Assembly (NCBI RefSeq): GCF_001423695.1
Contig: NZ_LMOZ01000001.1
Location: forward strand, 1,797,272-1,861,271
Direction: 5' to 3'
DNA: 64,000 nt
Origin: Leifsonia sp. Leaf336
GTDB lineage: Bacteria > Actinomycetota > Actinomycetes > Actinomycetales > Microbacteriaceae
Notes under the pieces: generated by a model
The model's database searches: none
The model's input: the letters and a program-made list of their open reading frames with translations, nothing else
What the model was told of the DNA's origin: nothing
Shown: in pieces, positions 46,295-55,263 of the stretch
How positions within the stretch are numbered: position 1 is the first letter of the stretch
Layout: each line of letters starts with the position of its first letter
Program-made: the position numbers and the translations under genes

Positions 46295-46822
46295 TCAGGC
46301 CGCGATCACGTACGGAGCGTACGACGCGCGGATCTTGTTGACCTTCGGAAGGGCGACGGCCAGGCAGTAGCCCTGGCCGGGGTTCTTCGCGAAGAAGTCC
46401 TGGTGATACTCCTCCGCCCGGTAGAACGCGCCGAGCTGCTCGATCGTCGTCACGACGCCGCCCTCCCAGTATTCGGACGCCCGGTCGCGCGCCGCCTCGA
46501 ACAGCTGCCGCTGCGCGTCGCCGTCGGGAAACATCGCCGAACGGTACTGCGTGCCGACATCCGCGCCCTGGCGGTTCAGCTGACGGGGGTCGTGCAACGT
46601 GAAGAACACGTCGAGGATCACGTCGGCCGGGATGACCTCCGGATCGAATGTCACCGCGACCGCTTCGGCGTGTCCGGTCGTGCCGGTGCACACCTCCTCG
46701 TAGCTCGGGTCGACGGTCGTGCCGCCGGTATAGCCGGACACCACGTCCTGCACGCCCCGAAGGACGCGGTACACCGCGTCCAGGCACCAGAAGCAGCCGC
46801 CGGCGAGGACGAAAGTCTCCAT
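46295..46822 (-). CDS. msrA: Peptide-methionine (S)-S-oxide reductase
   Basis: A 175-residue MsrA that reduces oxidised methionine in proteins using thioredoxin. The catalytic Cys10 is in the invariant GCFWC. The family blocks GVQDVVSGYTGG, DPRQLNRQGADVGTQYRSA and YHQDFFAKNPGQGYC (with a resolving Cys) are intact. Stand-alone gene, divergent from the membrane protein at 46930. Confidence 0.97.
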   Translation of the reverse strand: METFVLAGGCFWCLDAVYRVLRGVQDVVSGYTGGTTVDPSYEEVCTGTTGHAEAVAVTFDPEVIPADVILDVFFTLHDPRQLNRQGADVGTQYRSAMFPDGDAQRQLFEAARDRASEYWEGGVVTTIEQLGAFYRAEEYHQDFFAKNPGQGYCLAVALPKVNKIRASYAPYVIAA

Positions 46823-46929
46823 CGCTCACATTCCCTTCGATCGTCGTCACCCTCATTCTCCTCCGCGGGATGCGCGACACAGCGCCCGCCCTGCCCGCCC
46901 CGGCGTCGAGACGCCGTTACCATCGCGGC

Positions 46930-47724
46930 ATGCAGTGGTGGAATGACTTCGTCGACTGGCTCAACTCGTCGGCCGCCCAGCCCGCGGTCTTCAATGCGGT
47001 GGTCCTCGCGATCGCCGTCATCGTCTCCGGATTGCTCGCCGCGTGGATCGCGCGCGGCGCCCTCCGCGGACTCCTCAAACGCACCGACCGCCAGCAGAAG
47101 GCCAGCGCGATCGCCGCGCTCGTCGACGCGGCGACCGAGGCGTCCGTCTGGAACTCGCTGACCCCCGCGGAGCAGGTGCTCTCGGACCGCGCCGTCGGCC
47201 AGGCCGACATCCTGGTGCGGCTGCTCCCGATCAAGGGAGCGGGGATCGCCGCCACCTGGGCAGGCCACCAACTCGCCGAGATGAAGCGCGCGTCGGCGAC
47301 CTTCGGATACCAGCTCGACCCCGCGATCGCGGAATTCCGCGACCGTCTCATCGAGTGGCAGAACAAACCGAGCCGCGCACGCCGCATCTTCCAGGGCGAC
47401 CTCGAGCGCTGGCGGTTCGAGTCAACCGACACCGACCGCACGCTGCTGGCCCAGCAGGATGCCTGGGTCGCCCAGCAGCACCACGAGCAGTACGCTCAGC
47501 CTGCCGCCGCATCGAGCACGCCGACCGCCCCGGCCGCCCAAGCGGCCCAGGCGGCCCCCGCAGCTCCGACGGCTCCCGCGACGACGCGTTTCGCCACCGA
47601 CCCGAGTGCCACGAGTCCGGTTGCCACCGGCGAGCAGGCGTCCCTCCCGGTGTCGGCCTTCGCCGCCTCCGGCGACAACAACGACACGTCCCCCAGCCCG
47701 CGCTTCGGCCAGCCCGTCGGCTGA
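46930..47724 (+). CDS. Membrane-anchored protein of unknown function (264 aa)
   Basis: A 264-residue protein with one N-terminal membrane helix at about 20-42 (AVFNAVVLAIAVIVSGLLAAWIA). It continues with a basic helical cytoplasmic part (RTDRQQKASAIAALVDAATEAS) and an Ala/Pro/Thr-rich, Gln-rich tail of ~90 residues. I do not recognise a family. The ATG at 46930 is preceded by -10 TACCAT six bases upstream, so the mRNA is probably leaderless. It ends before a strong terminator shared with nadE. Confidence 0.75.
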   Translation: MQWWNDFVDWLNSSAAQPAVFNAVVLAIAVIVSGLLAAWIARGALRGLLKRTDRQQKASAIAALVDAATEASVWNSLTPAEQVLSDRAVGQADILVRLLPIKGAGIAATWAGHQLAEMKRASATFGYQLDPAIAEFRDRLIEWQNKPSRARRIFQGDLERWRFESTDTDRTLLAQQDAWVAQQHHEQYAQPAAASSTPTAPAAQAAQAAPAAPTAPATTRFATDPSATSPVATGEQASLPVSAFAASGDNNDTSPSPRFGQPVG

Positions 47725-47773
47725 CCAGCGCACCACAGCCACCCGAACCCGCTCCGGGCCACCCACCACGGAA

Positions 47774-47809
47774 CGAAGGGGCGCCGACCATCCGGTCGGC
47801 GCCCCTTCG
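47774..47809. terminator. Bidirectional terminator between the membrane protein gene and nadE
   Basis: Perfect 16-bp stem CGAAGGGGCGCCGACC / GGTCGGCGCCCCTTCG with a 4-base loop (ATCC), between two convergent genes. Confidence 0.88.
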
Positions 47810-47838
47810 TCGTTCGTCGCACACAGGCGACGGCCGGA

Positions 47839-48681
47839 TCAGCGCGTGTAGTCGCCGCGCTCGATCCACCAGTCGTCGAACAGGCTCGCCGGCACGCGCC
47901 GCTTGTGCTCGGTCGCCAGATACCGGGTCTCGATCGCCGACGCGACCTCTTCCGACACCTCCGCGCCCTCGAGGAAGTCGTCGATGTCGCCGTACTGGAT
48001 GCCCAGGTTCGCCTCGTCGGTCTGACCGGGGTCGAGATCAAGGAGGTCCGCCGTCGGCGCCTTCTCGTACAGTCGAGCCGGCGCGCCCAGATGCTCGAGC
48101 AGCGCCCGGCCCTGTCGCTTGGTGAGCCCGGTCAGCGGGAGGACGTCGGCACCCCCGTCGCCGTACTTGGTGAAGAAGCCCGTGACCGCCTCCGCCGCGT
48201 GGTCGGTGCCGACCACCAGCAGCCGGCGCTGACCGGCGATCGCGTACTGCGCGACCATCCGCACGCGCGCCTTGACGTTGCCCTTGTTGAAGTCGGTCAG
48301 CGATTCGCCGAGCGCGTCGGCGAACTCGGCCTGAACTCCGTCGACGCCGCGCTGGATGTTGAACGTCACCGCCTGCTGCGGCCGGATGAACGACAGCGCC
48401 AGTTGCGCGTCGTCCTCATCGTGCTGCACGCCGTACGGCAGGCGCACGGCGAAGAACTCGGCATCGACGCCGTCTTGACCGAGGCGCTCCACCGCGAGTT
48501 GGCACAGCCGGCCGGCGAGCGAGGAGTCCTGCCCGCCGCTGATACCGAGCACGAAACCGGAGGCCCCTGTCGCCTTCAGATACCGGACGAGGAAGTCCAC
48601 TCTGCGCTCGACCTCCCCCGCGGGGTCGATGACCGGGGAGACATTCAGCTCGTCGATGATTCTGGCTTGGAGATCACGCAT
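47839..48681 (-). CDS. nadE: Ammonia-dependent NAD+ synthetase
   Basis: A 280-residue N-type ATP pyrophosphatase that amidates nicotinic acid adenine dinucleotide to NAD+. The P-loop SGGQDSS is at about 49-55; [20 protein letters not shown] and [22 protein letters not shown] are diagnostic. There is no N-terminal glutaminase domain, so it uses ammonia (as in E. coli NadE). Length and motifs are complete. It faces the divergent antiporter gene. Confidence 0.96.
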   Translation of the reverse strand: MRDLQARIIDELNVSPVIDPAGEVERRVDFLVRYLKATGASGFVLGISGGQDSSLAGRLCQLAVERLGQDGVDAEFFAVRLPYGVQHDEDDAQLALSFIRPQQAVTFNIQRGVDGVQAEFADALGESLTDFNKGNVKARVRMVAQYAIAGQRRLLVVGTDHAAEAVTGFFTKYGDGGADVLPLTGLTKRQGRALLEHLGAPARLYEKAPTADLLDLDPGQTDEANLGIQYGDIDDFLEGAEVSEEVASAIETRYLATEHKRRVPASLFDDWWIERGDYTR

Positions 48682-48743
48682 GACGACACATTAGCCCGCG
48701 CGGATTTCGTGCGTATGAACTCCCCGTCGGGCGCGCGGGCCTC

Positions 48744-48749
48744 TAGCAT
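48744..48749 (+). promoter_or_regulatory. Leaderless -10 box of the antiporter gene
   Basis: TAGCAT, seven bases before the ATG at 48757, with no ribosome binding site between. Confidence 0.55.
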
Positions 48750-48756
48750 CGGCACC

Positions 48757-49974
48757 ATGGATCCGAAGGTCGCCACCATCGTCCTGGTCCCACTGCTCGC
48801 GGTCGTCGCCGCCCTCCTCGCGTCGCTGGTCGGGCGGGTGGCCAAGATCCCGCTCGTCGTGTTCGAGATCGTGCTCGGCATCCTGGTCGGGCCGAGCGTG
48901 CTGGGCTGGGTCCCGGCCTCGGGCGCCCTGCACGCGGTCGGCCAGTTCGGCCTGGCGTTCCTCTTCTTCATGGCGGGCAACGAGATCGACTTCCACGCGA
49001 TCCGCGGGCGGCCGTTGCGCCGCGCCTCCCTCGGCTGGCTGATCTCCCTCGTCGCCGGTGTGCTGATCGGCGTGCTGCTGGCGCCCGATCCGATCGCCGG
49101 CGTCTACGTCGGCATCGCCCTGTGCTCGACGGCGCTGGGAACCCTGATGCCGATGCTGCGCGACGCGGGCGAGTTGCGCACACCGTTCGGGCTCGCGGTC
49201 ACCGCGGTCGGCGCCGTCGGCGAGTTCGGGCCGCTGCTCGCGATCTCGTTGTTCCTGAGCGGGCGCAGACCGCTCGCGGCCGCGCTGGTGCTGATCGCGT
49301 TCGCACTGATCGCCGCCGCGGCGGTCTGGTTCGCGGCGCGGGGAGGACACGAACGCTTCCACGCCCTGGTGCGGGCGACGCTGCACACGAGCGGACAATT
49401 CGCCATCCGGTTCGTCGTGCTCGTGGTGGCCGCGCTCGTCGGGCTGAGCCTCGCCCTCGGGCTGGACATGCTGCTCGGCGCCTTCGCCGCCGGCGTCATC
49501 TGCCGCGTGCTGCTCAGCGGGGCGAAGGAGGAGGACGCCCGGCTGATCGAGACCAAGCTGGAGGCCGTGGCGTTCGGCGTGCTGGTGCCGGTCTTCTTCA
49601 TCGAGACCGGGATCACCTTCGACCTCCGTACGCTCGTCAGCGACCCGCACGCGCTCCTGCTGCTGCCGATCCTCCTGGTCCTGCTGCTCGTCGTCCGCGG
49701 CCTCCCCGGCTCGATCGCGGCCCCGGCCGGGTCCACCTTCGCCGACCGGGCCTCCCTGACGCTGTTCAGCGCCACCGGACTGCCGATCATCGTGGCGGTC
49801 ACCAGCATCGGCGTCGCCGACCACGATCTGACCAAGGCCACGGCGACCGCGCTGGTCGGCGCCGGAATGCTCTCGGTGCTAATCTTCCCGGTCGTCGCGC
49901 TCACGCTGCGCCGCCGCTCGGCCGACGGCGGCCTCCGCCCTCCCGACCCGGATCGCGTGCCGCTGGAGGGATGA
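48757..49974 (+). CDS. Cation:proton antiporter, CPA2/Kef-like membrane domain only
   Basis: A 405-residue membrane protein with about 12 hydrophobic segments. The conserved CPA elements are visible: VVFEIVLGILVGPSVLG near residue 29, AFLFFMAGNEIDF (about 67-79) and LGLDMLLGAFAAGVI with its membrane-buried Asp. It lacks the C-terminal RCK/TrkA-N regulatory domains of Kef, so it is probably a simple Na+/H+ or K+/H+ exchanger. The leaderless -10 supports ATG 48757. It is convergent with the LysR gene. Confidence 0.88.
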   Translation: MDPKVATIVLVPLLAVVAALLASLVGRVAKIPLVVFEIVLGILVGPSVLGWVPASGALHAVGQFGLAFLFFMAGNEIDFHAIRGRPLRRASLGWLISLVAGVLIGVLLAPDPIAGVYVGIALCSTALGTLMPMLRDAGELRTPFGLAVTAVGAVGEFGPLLAISLFLSGRRPLAAALVLIAFALIAAAAVWFAARGGHERFHALVRATLHTSGQFAIRFVVLVVAALVGLSLALGLDMLLGAFAAGVICRVLLSGAKEEDARLIETKLEAVAFGVLVPVFFIETGITFDLRTLVSDPHALLLLPILLVLLLVVRGLPGSIAAPAGSTFADRASLTLFSATGLPIIVAVTSIGVADHDLTKATATALVGAGMLSVLIFPVVALTLRRRSADGGLRPPDPDRVPLEG

Positions 49975-49992
49975 GACCGCGCCGCGCGCAGG

Positions 49993-50847
49993 TCAGGGCA
50001 CTCGTGTGACCGCTCGGGCCAGGATCGCCGTGGTGAGCGCCTCCACCGGCTCGCGCGCCGCCGACGGGTTCGACAGCAGGGTGAAGTCGACATGGCCGAG
50101 CTCCGGCAGCCCGAAGCGATTGGTCACCTTGATCAGATCGGTCGGGATGAGCGAACGCGGGAAGACGGCGACCCCCAACCCCGCCCGCACCGCCGCCAGC
50201 ACGCCGTTGACTTCGCGCGTGTTGCAGGTGATCCGCCAGGTGCGCCCGGCCTGCTCCAGCGCCTCGATCGTGATCTGCCGGCTCAGGCTCGGGCCCTGGT
50301 AGGCGATCAGCGGCACCGGCGCATCCGGCTCGAGCGCGGTCTTCTCCTGCCCGATCCACACCAGCTCGTCGGTGGCGACGACCGTGCCTTCGGTGGTGCC
50401 GGGGTTCTGCTTGATGAAGATCAGGTCGAGATGGCCGGCCTGAAGACGGCGATGCAGCGGGCCCGACTGGTCGACCGTGAGCTCGAGATTGACCTGGGGG
50501 TTCTGCTGCCGGAAGTGCCGGAGGATGCGCGGGAGGGTCGTGATCGCCAGGTCGTCCGCGGCACCGAAGCGCAGCCTGCCTCGCATCGCCGACCCGCTGA
50601 AGTAGCTGTCCGCCTCGGCGTGGGCGGCAAGGATCGTGCGGGCGAACCCGGCCATCGCATCCCCGTTGTCGGTGAGCCGCACCTCCCGCGTGTCCCGGGC
50701 GACGAGCTGGCGCTTCGCCGCCTGCTCCAGCCTCCGCACGTGCTGACTCACGGTCGGCTGGCTGATGCCGAGGCGCTGGGCCGCCCGCGTGAACGAGCGG
50801 GTGTCGGCGATCGCCAGGAACGTCCGGAGCAGGACCGGGTCGAACAT
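49993..50847 (-). CDS. LysR-family transcriptional regulator
   Basis: A 284-residue LysR regulator. The winged HTH is at the N-terminus (RTFLAIADTRSFTRAAQRLGISQPTVSQHVRRLEQ), followed by a linker helix and a substrate-binding domain from about residue 88 (GRLRFGAADDLAITTLP). It is divergent from an MFS exporter with two ATTx-N7-xAAT repeats between the genes, which fit its operators. The inducer is unknown. Confidence 0.94.
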   Translation of the reverse strand: MFDPVLLRTFLAIADTRSFTRAAQRLGISQPTVSQHVRRLEQAAKRQLVARDTREVRLTDNGDAMAGFARTILAAHAEADSYFSGSAMRGRLRFGAADDLAITTLPRILRHFRQQNPQVNLELTVDQSGPLHRRLQAGHLDLIFIKQNPGTTEGTVVATDELVWIGQEKTALEPDAPVPLIAYQGPSLSRQITIEALEQAGRTWRITCNTREVNGVLAAVRAGLGVAVFPRSLIPTDLIKVTNRFGLPELGHVDFTLLSNPSAAREPVEALTTAILARAVTRVP

Positions 50848-50873
50848 ACGACCTCCATCGCGTCGAGAGAATC

Positions 50874-50919
50874 ATTGCGAAACCCAATGGGAGTTATAGG
50901 GTCGATTCGCTGAAAGAAT
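50874..50919. promoter_or_regulatory. Tandem T-N11-A sites for the LysR regulator
   Basis: ATTG-N7-CAAT at 50874-50888 and ATTC-N7-GAAT at 50905-50919. Both are 15-bp inverted repeats of the LysR T-N11-A type, with centres 31 bp (three helical turns) apart, in the divergent gap. Confidence 0.65.
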
Positions 50920-50985
50920 AGCGCGGATTCCGTAGCGTTGAAGGAAGCAGATCAGCATACGAAACCAGGAACGCAGGAAATCCCC

Positions 50986-52359
50986 GTGGCGAACACCTCC
51001 GCAGCCGTCCCCGCCCCAGCCACCTCCACCCCCTCGGCCCCGCCCACCGGCCCGATGCCGGTGCTCTCGGCACGGCCGCCGTGGCGCGAGACCTTCATCT
51101 CGCTCCGCGTGACCAACTACCGCCGCTTCGCCGCCAGCAACCTGGTCGCCAACACGGCGGTGTGGATGCAGCGCATCGCGATGGACTGGCTCGTCCTCCA
51201 GCTCTCGGGAAGCGTGGCCGCCGTCGGCATCACGGTCTTCATGCAGTTCACGCCGATGCTGATCTTCGGCCTCTGGGGCGGCGTCATCGCCGACCGCTAC
51301 TCGAAGCAGCGCCTGCTCGTCTGCACGCAGTCGGCGGCGGCGGCCCTCGCCGCGCTGCTCGCCGTGCTGACACTCAGCGGCGCCGTGCAGGTCTGGCACG
51401 TCTACGCGATCTCCTTCGCGCTCGGCCTCGTCACCGTCGTCGACAACCCCACCCGCCAGGTCTTCGTCAATGAGCTCGTCGGCCCCACCTACCTCCGCAA
51501 CGCGATCAGCCTCAACTCCTCCATCTTCCAGCTCGGCGGCCTGATCGGCCCGGCGCTGGGAGGCATCCTGATCACCGCGGTCGGCGGCGGCTGGTCGTTC
51601 GCCATCAACTCGGTCGCCTGTCTGGCGGTCGTCGGGTCGCTGCTCAGCCTCCGCCGCGGCGAGCTGCACCACTCCCCCGCGGTCCCGCGCGGAAAGGGCC
51701 AGCTGACCGAGGGGATGCGCTACGTGCGGCGCAAGCCGGTCATCTTCTGGACCGTGGTGATGGTCGCGGTGCTCGCGGTCTTCGCGTTCAACATGCCGGT
51801 GTTCCTGGCCGCATACGCGAACGACGTCTACGACGTCGGGGCTCAGGGCTACGGGATGTTCAACGCGCTCGTCGCCGCCGGCGCGCTCGCCGGCGCCCTC
51901 GCCTCCACCCGGCGCACCTCGGTGCGGCTCTCGATGGTCGTCGGAACGGCAGCCGCGCTCGGCGTCGTGCAGGCGCTCGCCGGATTCGCACCGGGCGAGA
52001 TCGCCTTCAGCGTGCTGCTCGTCGGCATCGGCGTCGGCAACCTCCTGTTCATCACCGCGGCCAACTCGCTGGTGCAGATGTCGTCGAACGTGCAGATCCG
52101 CGGCCGCGTGATCTCGCTCTACATCCTCGTCCTCCTTGGCGGACAGGCGCTCGGCGGCCCGCTCATGGGCTGGATCGTGGAGGCGCTCGGCCCGCACGTC
52201 GCGATGGCGATCTCTGGGCTCGTGCCCGCGGTCGCCGCAGTGGTCGTGGCGCTGATGATCGCCCGGAACGCAAGCCTGCGGTTGCGGTTCGGCCTCCGCG
52301 GACGCCGCCCCGTGATCGCGATCGTCAACCGCGCAGGAAAGGCGGGCGCGTCGCTGTAG
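50986..52359 (+). CDS. MFS exporter of the MFS_3/EntS-like group
   Basis: A 457-residue membrane transporter with 12 predicted helices and an N-terminal Ala/Pro/Ser-rich lead. Typical segments are NYRRFAASNLVANTAVWMQRIAMDWLVLQL, the loop DRYSKQRLL and RVISLYILVLLGGQALGGPLMG. The GTG at 50986 has AGGAAA at the right distance; a TTG at 50938 in the same frame has none. Probably exports a drug or siderophore; substrate unknown. Under LysR control by position. Confidence 0.9.
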   Translation: MANTSAAVPAPATSTPSAPPTGPMPVLSARPPWRETFISLRVTNYRRFAASNLVANTAVWMQRIAMDWLVLQLSGSVAAVGITVFMQFTPMLIFGLWGGVIADRYSKQRLLVCTQSAAAALAALLAVLTLSGAVQVWHVYAISFALGLVTVVDNPTRQVFVNELVGPTYLRNAISLNSSIFQLGGLIGPALGGILITAVGGGWSFAINSVACLAVVGSLLSLRRGELHHSPAVPRGKGQLTEGMRYVRRKPVIFWTVVMVAVLAVFAFNMPVFLAAYANDVYDVGAQGYGMFNALVAAGALAGALASTRRTSVRLSMVVGTAAALGVVQALAGFAPGEIAFSVLLVGIGVGNLLFITAANSLVQMSSNVQIRGRVISLYILVLLGGQALGGPLMGWIVEALGPHVAMAISGLVPAVAAVVVALMIARNASLRLRFGLRGRRPVIAIVNRAGKAGASL

Positions 52360-52402
52360 CTCGAAATCAAGCGGGGAACGGCTGCGGTATCGTGGAATCC
52401 GC

Positions 52403-52478
52403 GCCCCCGTAGCTCAGCGGATAGAGCAGGAGCCTTCTAATCTCTTGGTCGCAGGTTCGATTCCTGCCGGGGGCACCA
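52403..52478 (+). tRNA. tRNA-Arg (anticodon TCT), CCA encoded
   Basis: Acceptor GCCCCCG/CGGGGGC with discriminator A and genomic CCA. The anticodon loop CTTCTAA gives TCT, and the T-arm is GCAGGTTCGATTCCTGC. The anticodon stem GGAGC/TCTCT has a C31-U39 mismatch at the base next to the loop and a G-U at the other end. Confidence 0.94.
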
Positions 52479-52538
52479 CTGTGCCGGAGCAGCTCTCGCG
52501 GCCCCTCCGGGGCTCCGCGCTTGCCATAGAGTCGGTTC

Positions 52539-53072
52539 GTGAAAACCTATGCGGTCGTCGCATTGTTCGATCCGCTCGACATCGGGACGACTCTCAGTCG
52601 CCAGGCATGGCCGGCGCACGTCACCCTCGCCTCGAACTTCACCGCTGCCGCGCCCGCTGACCAGATTGTCGGGGTCGTCGCAGACGCCGCCCCGATCGCC
52701 GAGCCATTGAGCGTTCGCATCGGCGAAGCCGCGCTGTTCGGGCCGAACAACGATGTGCCAGTCCGGGTCGTGGATTCGGAACAGGCGGTCAGGGTGCACA
52801 ACCTCCTTGCTGATAACCTCGAATCCCTCCACGGCTTCGCGGCTGAAGAGCCGGCGTACTGGCGAGAGGGATACCGGCCCCACCTGACCCTCGGCCCATC
52901 GGTGATCGCGAAGGAGGGCGACCGCGAAACTGCGAGCTACGTCGCGGTCGTGGAGATCCTGGACAGCGACGCCAAGGTCCGCGCTCTACTCTTCGGCGGA
53001 GCGCCGACTGCGCGCGGGTCACGCACTCGATCGATCAGAGCGCGCGCGCTGCCGCGACGAGCACCTGATTGA
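52539..53072 (+). CDS. 2H phosphoesterase (2'-5' RNA ligase-like)
   Basis: A 177-residue protein with the two HxT motifs of the 2H phosphoesterase superfamily: His27-x-Thr29 (PAHVTL) and His115-x-Thr117 (RPHLTL), embedded in the usual duplicated fold. Such enzymes open cyclic phosphodiesters of nucleotides or RNA ends. It starts at GTG 52539, with -10 TAGAGT six bases upstream and no ribosome binding site (leaderless). The last ~38 bases overlap the convergent thioredoxin-like gene. It follows tRNA-Arg and has somewhat more A/T than the flanks. Confidence 0.86.
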   Translation: MKTYAVVALFDPLDIGTTLSRQAWPAHVTLASNFTAAAPADQIVGVVADAAPIAEPLSVRIGEAALFGPNNDVPVRVVDSEQAVRVHNLLADNLESLHGFAAEEPAYWREGYRPHLTLGPSVIAKEGDRETASYVAVVEILDSDAKVRALLFGGAPTARGSRTRSIRARALPRRAPD

Positions 53073-53337
53073 GCGTGGGAACGCCCACCGCACGGAACAC
53101 CTCCGAGCCGTCGGCGCCGTTCACGATGACGGTCGGCGTCGAGTGGATGCCGGCGTCCTCGGCGCGCTCGGACTCGCGCGCGACATCGTGTTCGACCACC
53201 CGCAACGACGGGACGATCCTGGCCGCCTCCGCGAGCACCGCTCTGGTCTGCATGCACGGCTCGCAGAAGGCCGATGAGTACAGGGTCAGCTCGACCTCCC
53301 GGGTGACGGGACGGTCAACAGAGGGTGTCGCATCCAC
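53035..53337 (-). CDS. Thioredoxin/glutaredoxin-like protein
   Basis: A ~100-residue thioredoxin-fold protein. The active site is CEPC (SSAFCEPCMQT) near residue 25 and the cis-Pro loop is STPTVIVNG. Unlike housekeeping thioredoxin (CGPC), the CxxC dipeptide is Glu-Pro. The start is uncertain: GTG 53337 is chosen because -10 TACACT (53350-53345) lies seven bases upstream (leaderless); GTG 53343 is an alternative. The 3' end overlaps the convergent 2H phosphoesterase gene. Confidence 0.82.
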   Translation of the reverse strand: MDATPSVDRPVTREVELTLYSSAFCEPCMQTRAVLAEAARIVPSLRVVEHDVARESERAEDAGIHSTPTVIVNGADGSEVFRAVGVPTLNQVLVAAARAL

Positions 53338-53433
53338 GACCACCAGTGTACGTCCGGCGAATTCCCGGCGACGATCCCGCAACCAACCACGGCGCGACAC
53401 CCGGGCGCAACCCGGGCGACCGACAATCGGGAC

Positions 53434-54291
53434 GTGAGCCGGACCACCTATACACGGTACGTGGCCCTCGGGGACTCGATCACCGAGGGGCTCTGCGATC
53501 CTGCCCCCGCCCGCCCGGGGACCTGGCTGGGGTGGGCCGATCGGCTCGCAGGCATCCTCGATGGGGACGCCCGTCTCTCCGGACACACCGTCGAGTTCGC
53601 CAACCTCGCGGTGCGCGGCCGGCGCATCGCCGACGTCGTCGGAGAGCAGGTCCCCGGCGCGCTCGCCCTGAAACCCGACCTCGTCTCGGTGCTCGTCGGC
53701 GCCAACGACCTGATGAGTCCCGCGGCGGACCCGGACGCCCTGGCCGAGCGGCTCGCCGACGGCGTGCGCATGCTCCGGGCGCACGGCACGACCGTGCTGC
53801 TCGCCAATCTGTTCGACCCTCAGTTCGCCTTCTTCCTCAAGCCGTTCCGCGGCCGTGCGGCGGTGTTCAACGCGAACATCTGGAGCATTGCACGCGATCA
53901 CCACGCCGTCGTGCTCGACGTCTGGGGCGTGCGCGAGTTCCGCGACCCGGCGATGTGGGGCGCGGACCGCGTGCACCTCAGCTCGCGCGGCCACCGCCTC
54001 CTCGCGGCGCACGCGGCCCACGCGCTCGGCGTGCCGTATGCGGAGACCACGGTCGTCGAGGCCTCCGACGGCCACGAACCGCCGATGCCGTCCACCGAGA
54101 CGACCGACGACCTGCCGTTCCGCACCTGGCTCCGCGTCCACGCCATCCCGTGGGCGGCCCGGCGCCTCCGCGGGATCTCGTCCGGCGACGGGCTCAGCCC
54201 CAAGCTCCCGCAGGCGCAGCCCGTGCGCACTCAGCCGTTGCGTGCTCAGGCCCTGGGCACTCAGCCGCGGATGGTCGGAGGCCCGCACTAG
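53434..54291 (+). CDS. SGNH/GDSL-family hydrolase
   Basis: A 285-residue hydrolase (lipase/esterase type) without a signal peptide. Block I is ALGDSITEG with the catalytic Ser, block III VGANDL has the oxyanion Asn, and block [11 protein letters not shown] has the catalytic Asp and His. A Pro/Gln-rich C-terminal tail contains a degenerate repeat ([17 protein letters not shown]). It starts at GTG 53434 with GACAAT six bases before it (leaderless style). Substrate unknown. Confidence 0.9.
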   Translation: MSRTTYTRYVALGDSITEGLCDPAPARPGTWLGWADRLAGILDGDARLSGHTVEFANLAVRGRRIADVVGEQVPGALALKPDLVSVLVGANDLMSPAADPDALAERLADGVRMLRAHGTTVLLANLFDPQFAFFLKPFRGRAAVFNANIWSIARDHHAVVLDVWGVREFRDPAMWGADRVHLSSRGHRLLAAHAAHALGVPYAETTVVEASDGHEPPMPSTETTDDLPFRTWLRVHAIPWAARRLRGISSGDGLSPKLPQAQPVRTQPLRAQALGTQPRMVGGPH

Positions 54292-54294
54292 ACT
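54289..54294 (+). promoter_or_regulatory. Leaderless -10 box of orn
   Basis: TAGACT, seven bases before the orn ATG at 54302, overlapping the end of the SGNH hydrolase gene. Confidence 0.6.
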
Positions 54295-54301
54295 GGCCAG
54301 C

Positions 54302-54925
54302 ATGGCTGCCTCTACGGATCGACTGGTCTGGATCGACTGCGAAATGACCGGACTCGACCTCGAGGTCGACGAGCTCGTGGAGATCGCCGTCGTGATCACC
54401 GACTTCGAGCTGAACGTGCTCGACCCCGGCCTCAGCATCGTCATCAAGCCCGACGCCTCCGCCCTCGCCAACATGAACGACTTCGTGCGCGACATGCACA
54501 CGACCTCCGGACTCATCGAGGAGATCCCGCACGGCAAGAGCCTCGCCGAAGCCGAGTACGAGGTGCTGGAGTACGTGCTCAAGTTCGCGCCGGGAGCACG
54601 CACCGCCCCGCTCGCCGGTAACACGATCGGCACCGACCGGATGTTCCTGGCCAAGTACATGCCCCGCCTCGACAACCACCTCCACTACCGCAATGTCGAC
54701 GTCTCCTCCATCAAGGAGCTCGCCCGTCGCTGGTACCCGCGCGTCTACTTCAACGCGCCGGAGAAGAACGGCGGGCACCGCGCGCTGGCCGACATCCTCG
54801 AGTCGATCCGCGAGCTCGACTACTATCGCGCAGCGGCGTTCGTGGGCGAGCCGGGGCCGACCACGGAGCAGACCCAGGAGGCCGCCGCGGGCGTGGTGGA
54901 AAAATGGGCCGCTCGGATGTATTAG
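54302..54925 (+). CDS. orn: Oligoribonuclease
   Basis: A 207-residue DEDDh 3'-5' exoribonuclease that degrades 2-5 nt RNA and linear dinucleotides such as pGpG. The first exonuclease motif WIDCEMTG supplies Asp12 and Glu14; later motifs [16 protein letters not shown] and [15 protein letters not shown] complete the site. Full length for the family, with a short extra C-terminal tail. The leaderless -10 fixes the start. tRNA-His follows 60 bases downstream. Confidence 0.97.
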   Translation: MAASTDRLVWIDCEMTGLDLEVDELVEIAVVITDFELNVLDPGLSIVIKPDASALANMNDFVRDMHTTSGLIEEIPHGKSLAEAEYEVLEYVLKFAPGARTAPLAGNTIGTDRMFLAKYMPRLDNHLHYRNVDVSSIKELARRWYPRVYFNAPEKNGGHRALADILESIRELDYYRAAAFVGEPGPTTEQTQEAAAGVVEKWAARMY

Positions 54926-54984
54926 AATCGATGAGTTGCCTCGGACGGAACGGTCATCCCGGATGACCTCCGAACGTGGAGCAT

Positions 54985-55061
54985 GGTGGGTATAGCTCAG
55001 CTGGTAGAGCGCCTGGTTGTGGTCCAGGAGGTCGCGGGTTCAAGCCCCGTTACTCACCCCA
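54985..55061 (+). tRNA. tRNA-His (anticodon GTG), CCA encoded
   Basis: Acceptor GTGGGTA/TACTCAC with the extra G-1 (54985) facing discriminator C, the tRNA-His identity pair. The anticodon loop TTGTGGT (GTG) sits on stem CCTGG/CCAGG, and genomic CCA is at 55059-55061. Confidence 0.96.
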
Positions 55062-55068
55062 AATAGAC

Positions 55069-55105
55069 CGAAGGGCACGTTGTCACAACGACGACGTGCC
55101 CTTCG
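55069..55105 (+). terminator. Hairpin after tRNA-His, copy 2 of the dispersed palindromic element
   Basis: A 16-bp stem (one G-T pair) from CGAAGGGCACGTTGTC at 55069-55084 pairing with 55090-55105, loop ACAAC, 7 bases after the tRNA. The arm matches the hairpin at 25872 over CCGAAGGGCACGTTGT. Confidence 0.75.
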
Positions 55106-55263
55106 TCGTTCGCGGCCCGCTTGCACGATATTGCAACAGTTGCGCAAAGAATCGACAGTTTCTCGACAATTCACGTGAAGGCCTTGTGGCCCGATTCGGG
55201 TGCCCGTATTCTCGGGCGCAGTCGGGCGGCGTCGGGGCCGCCCGCCTCTCGAGAGGACCGTCG

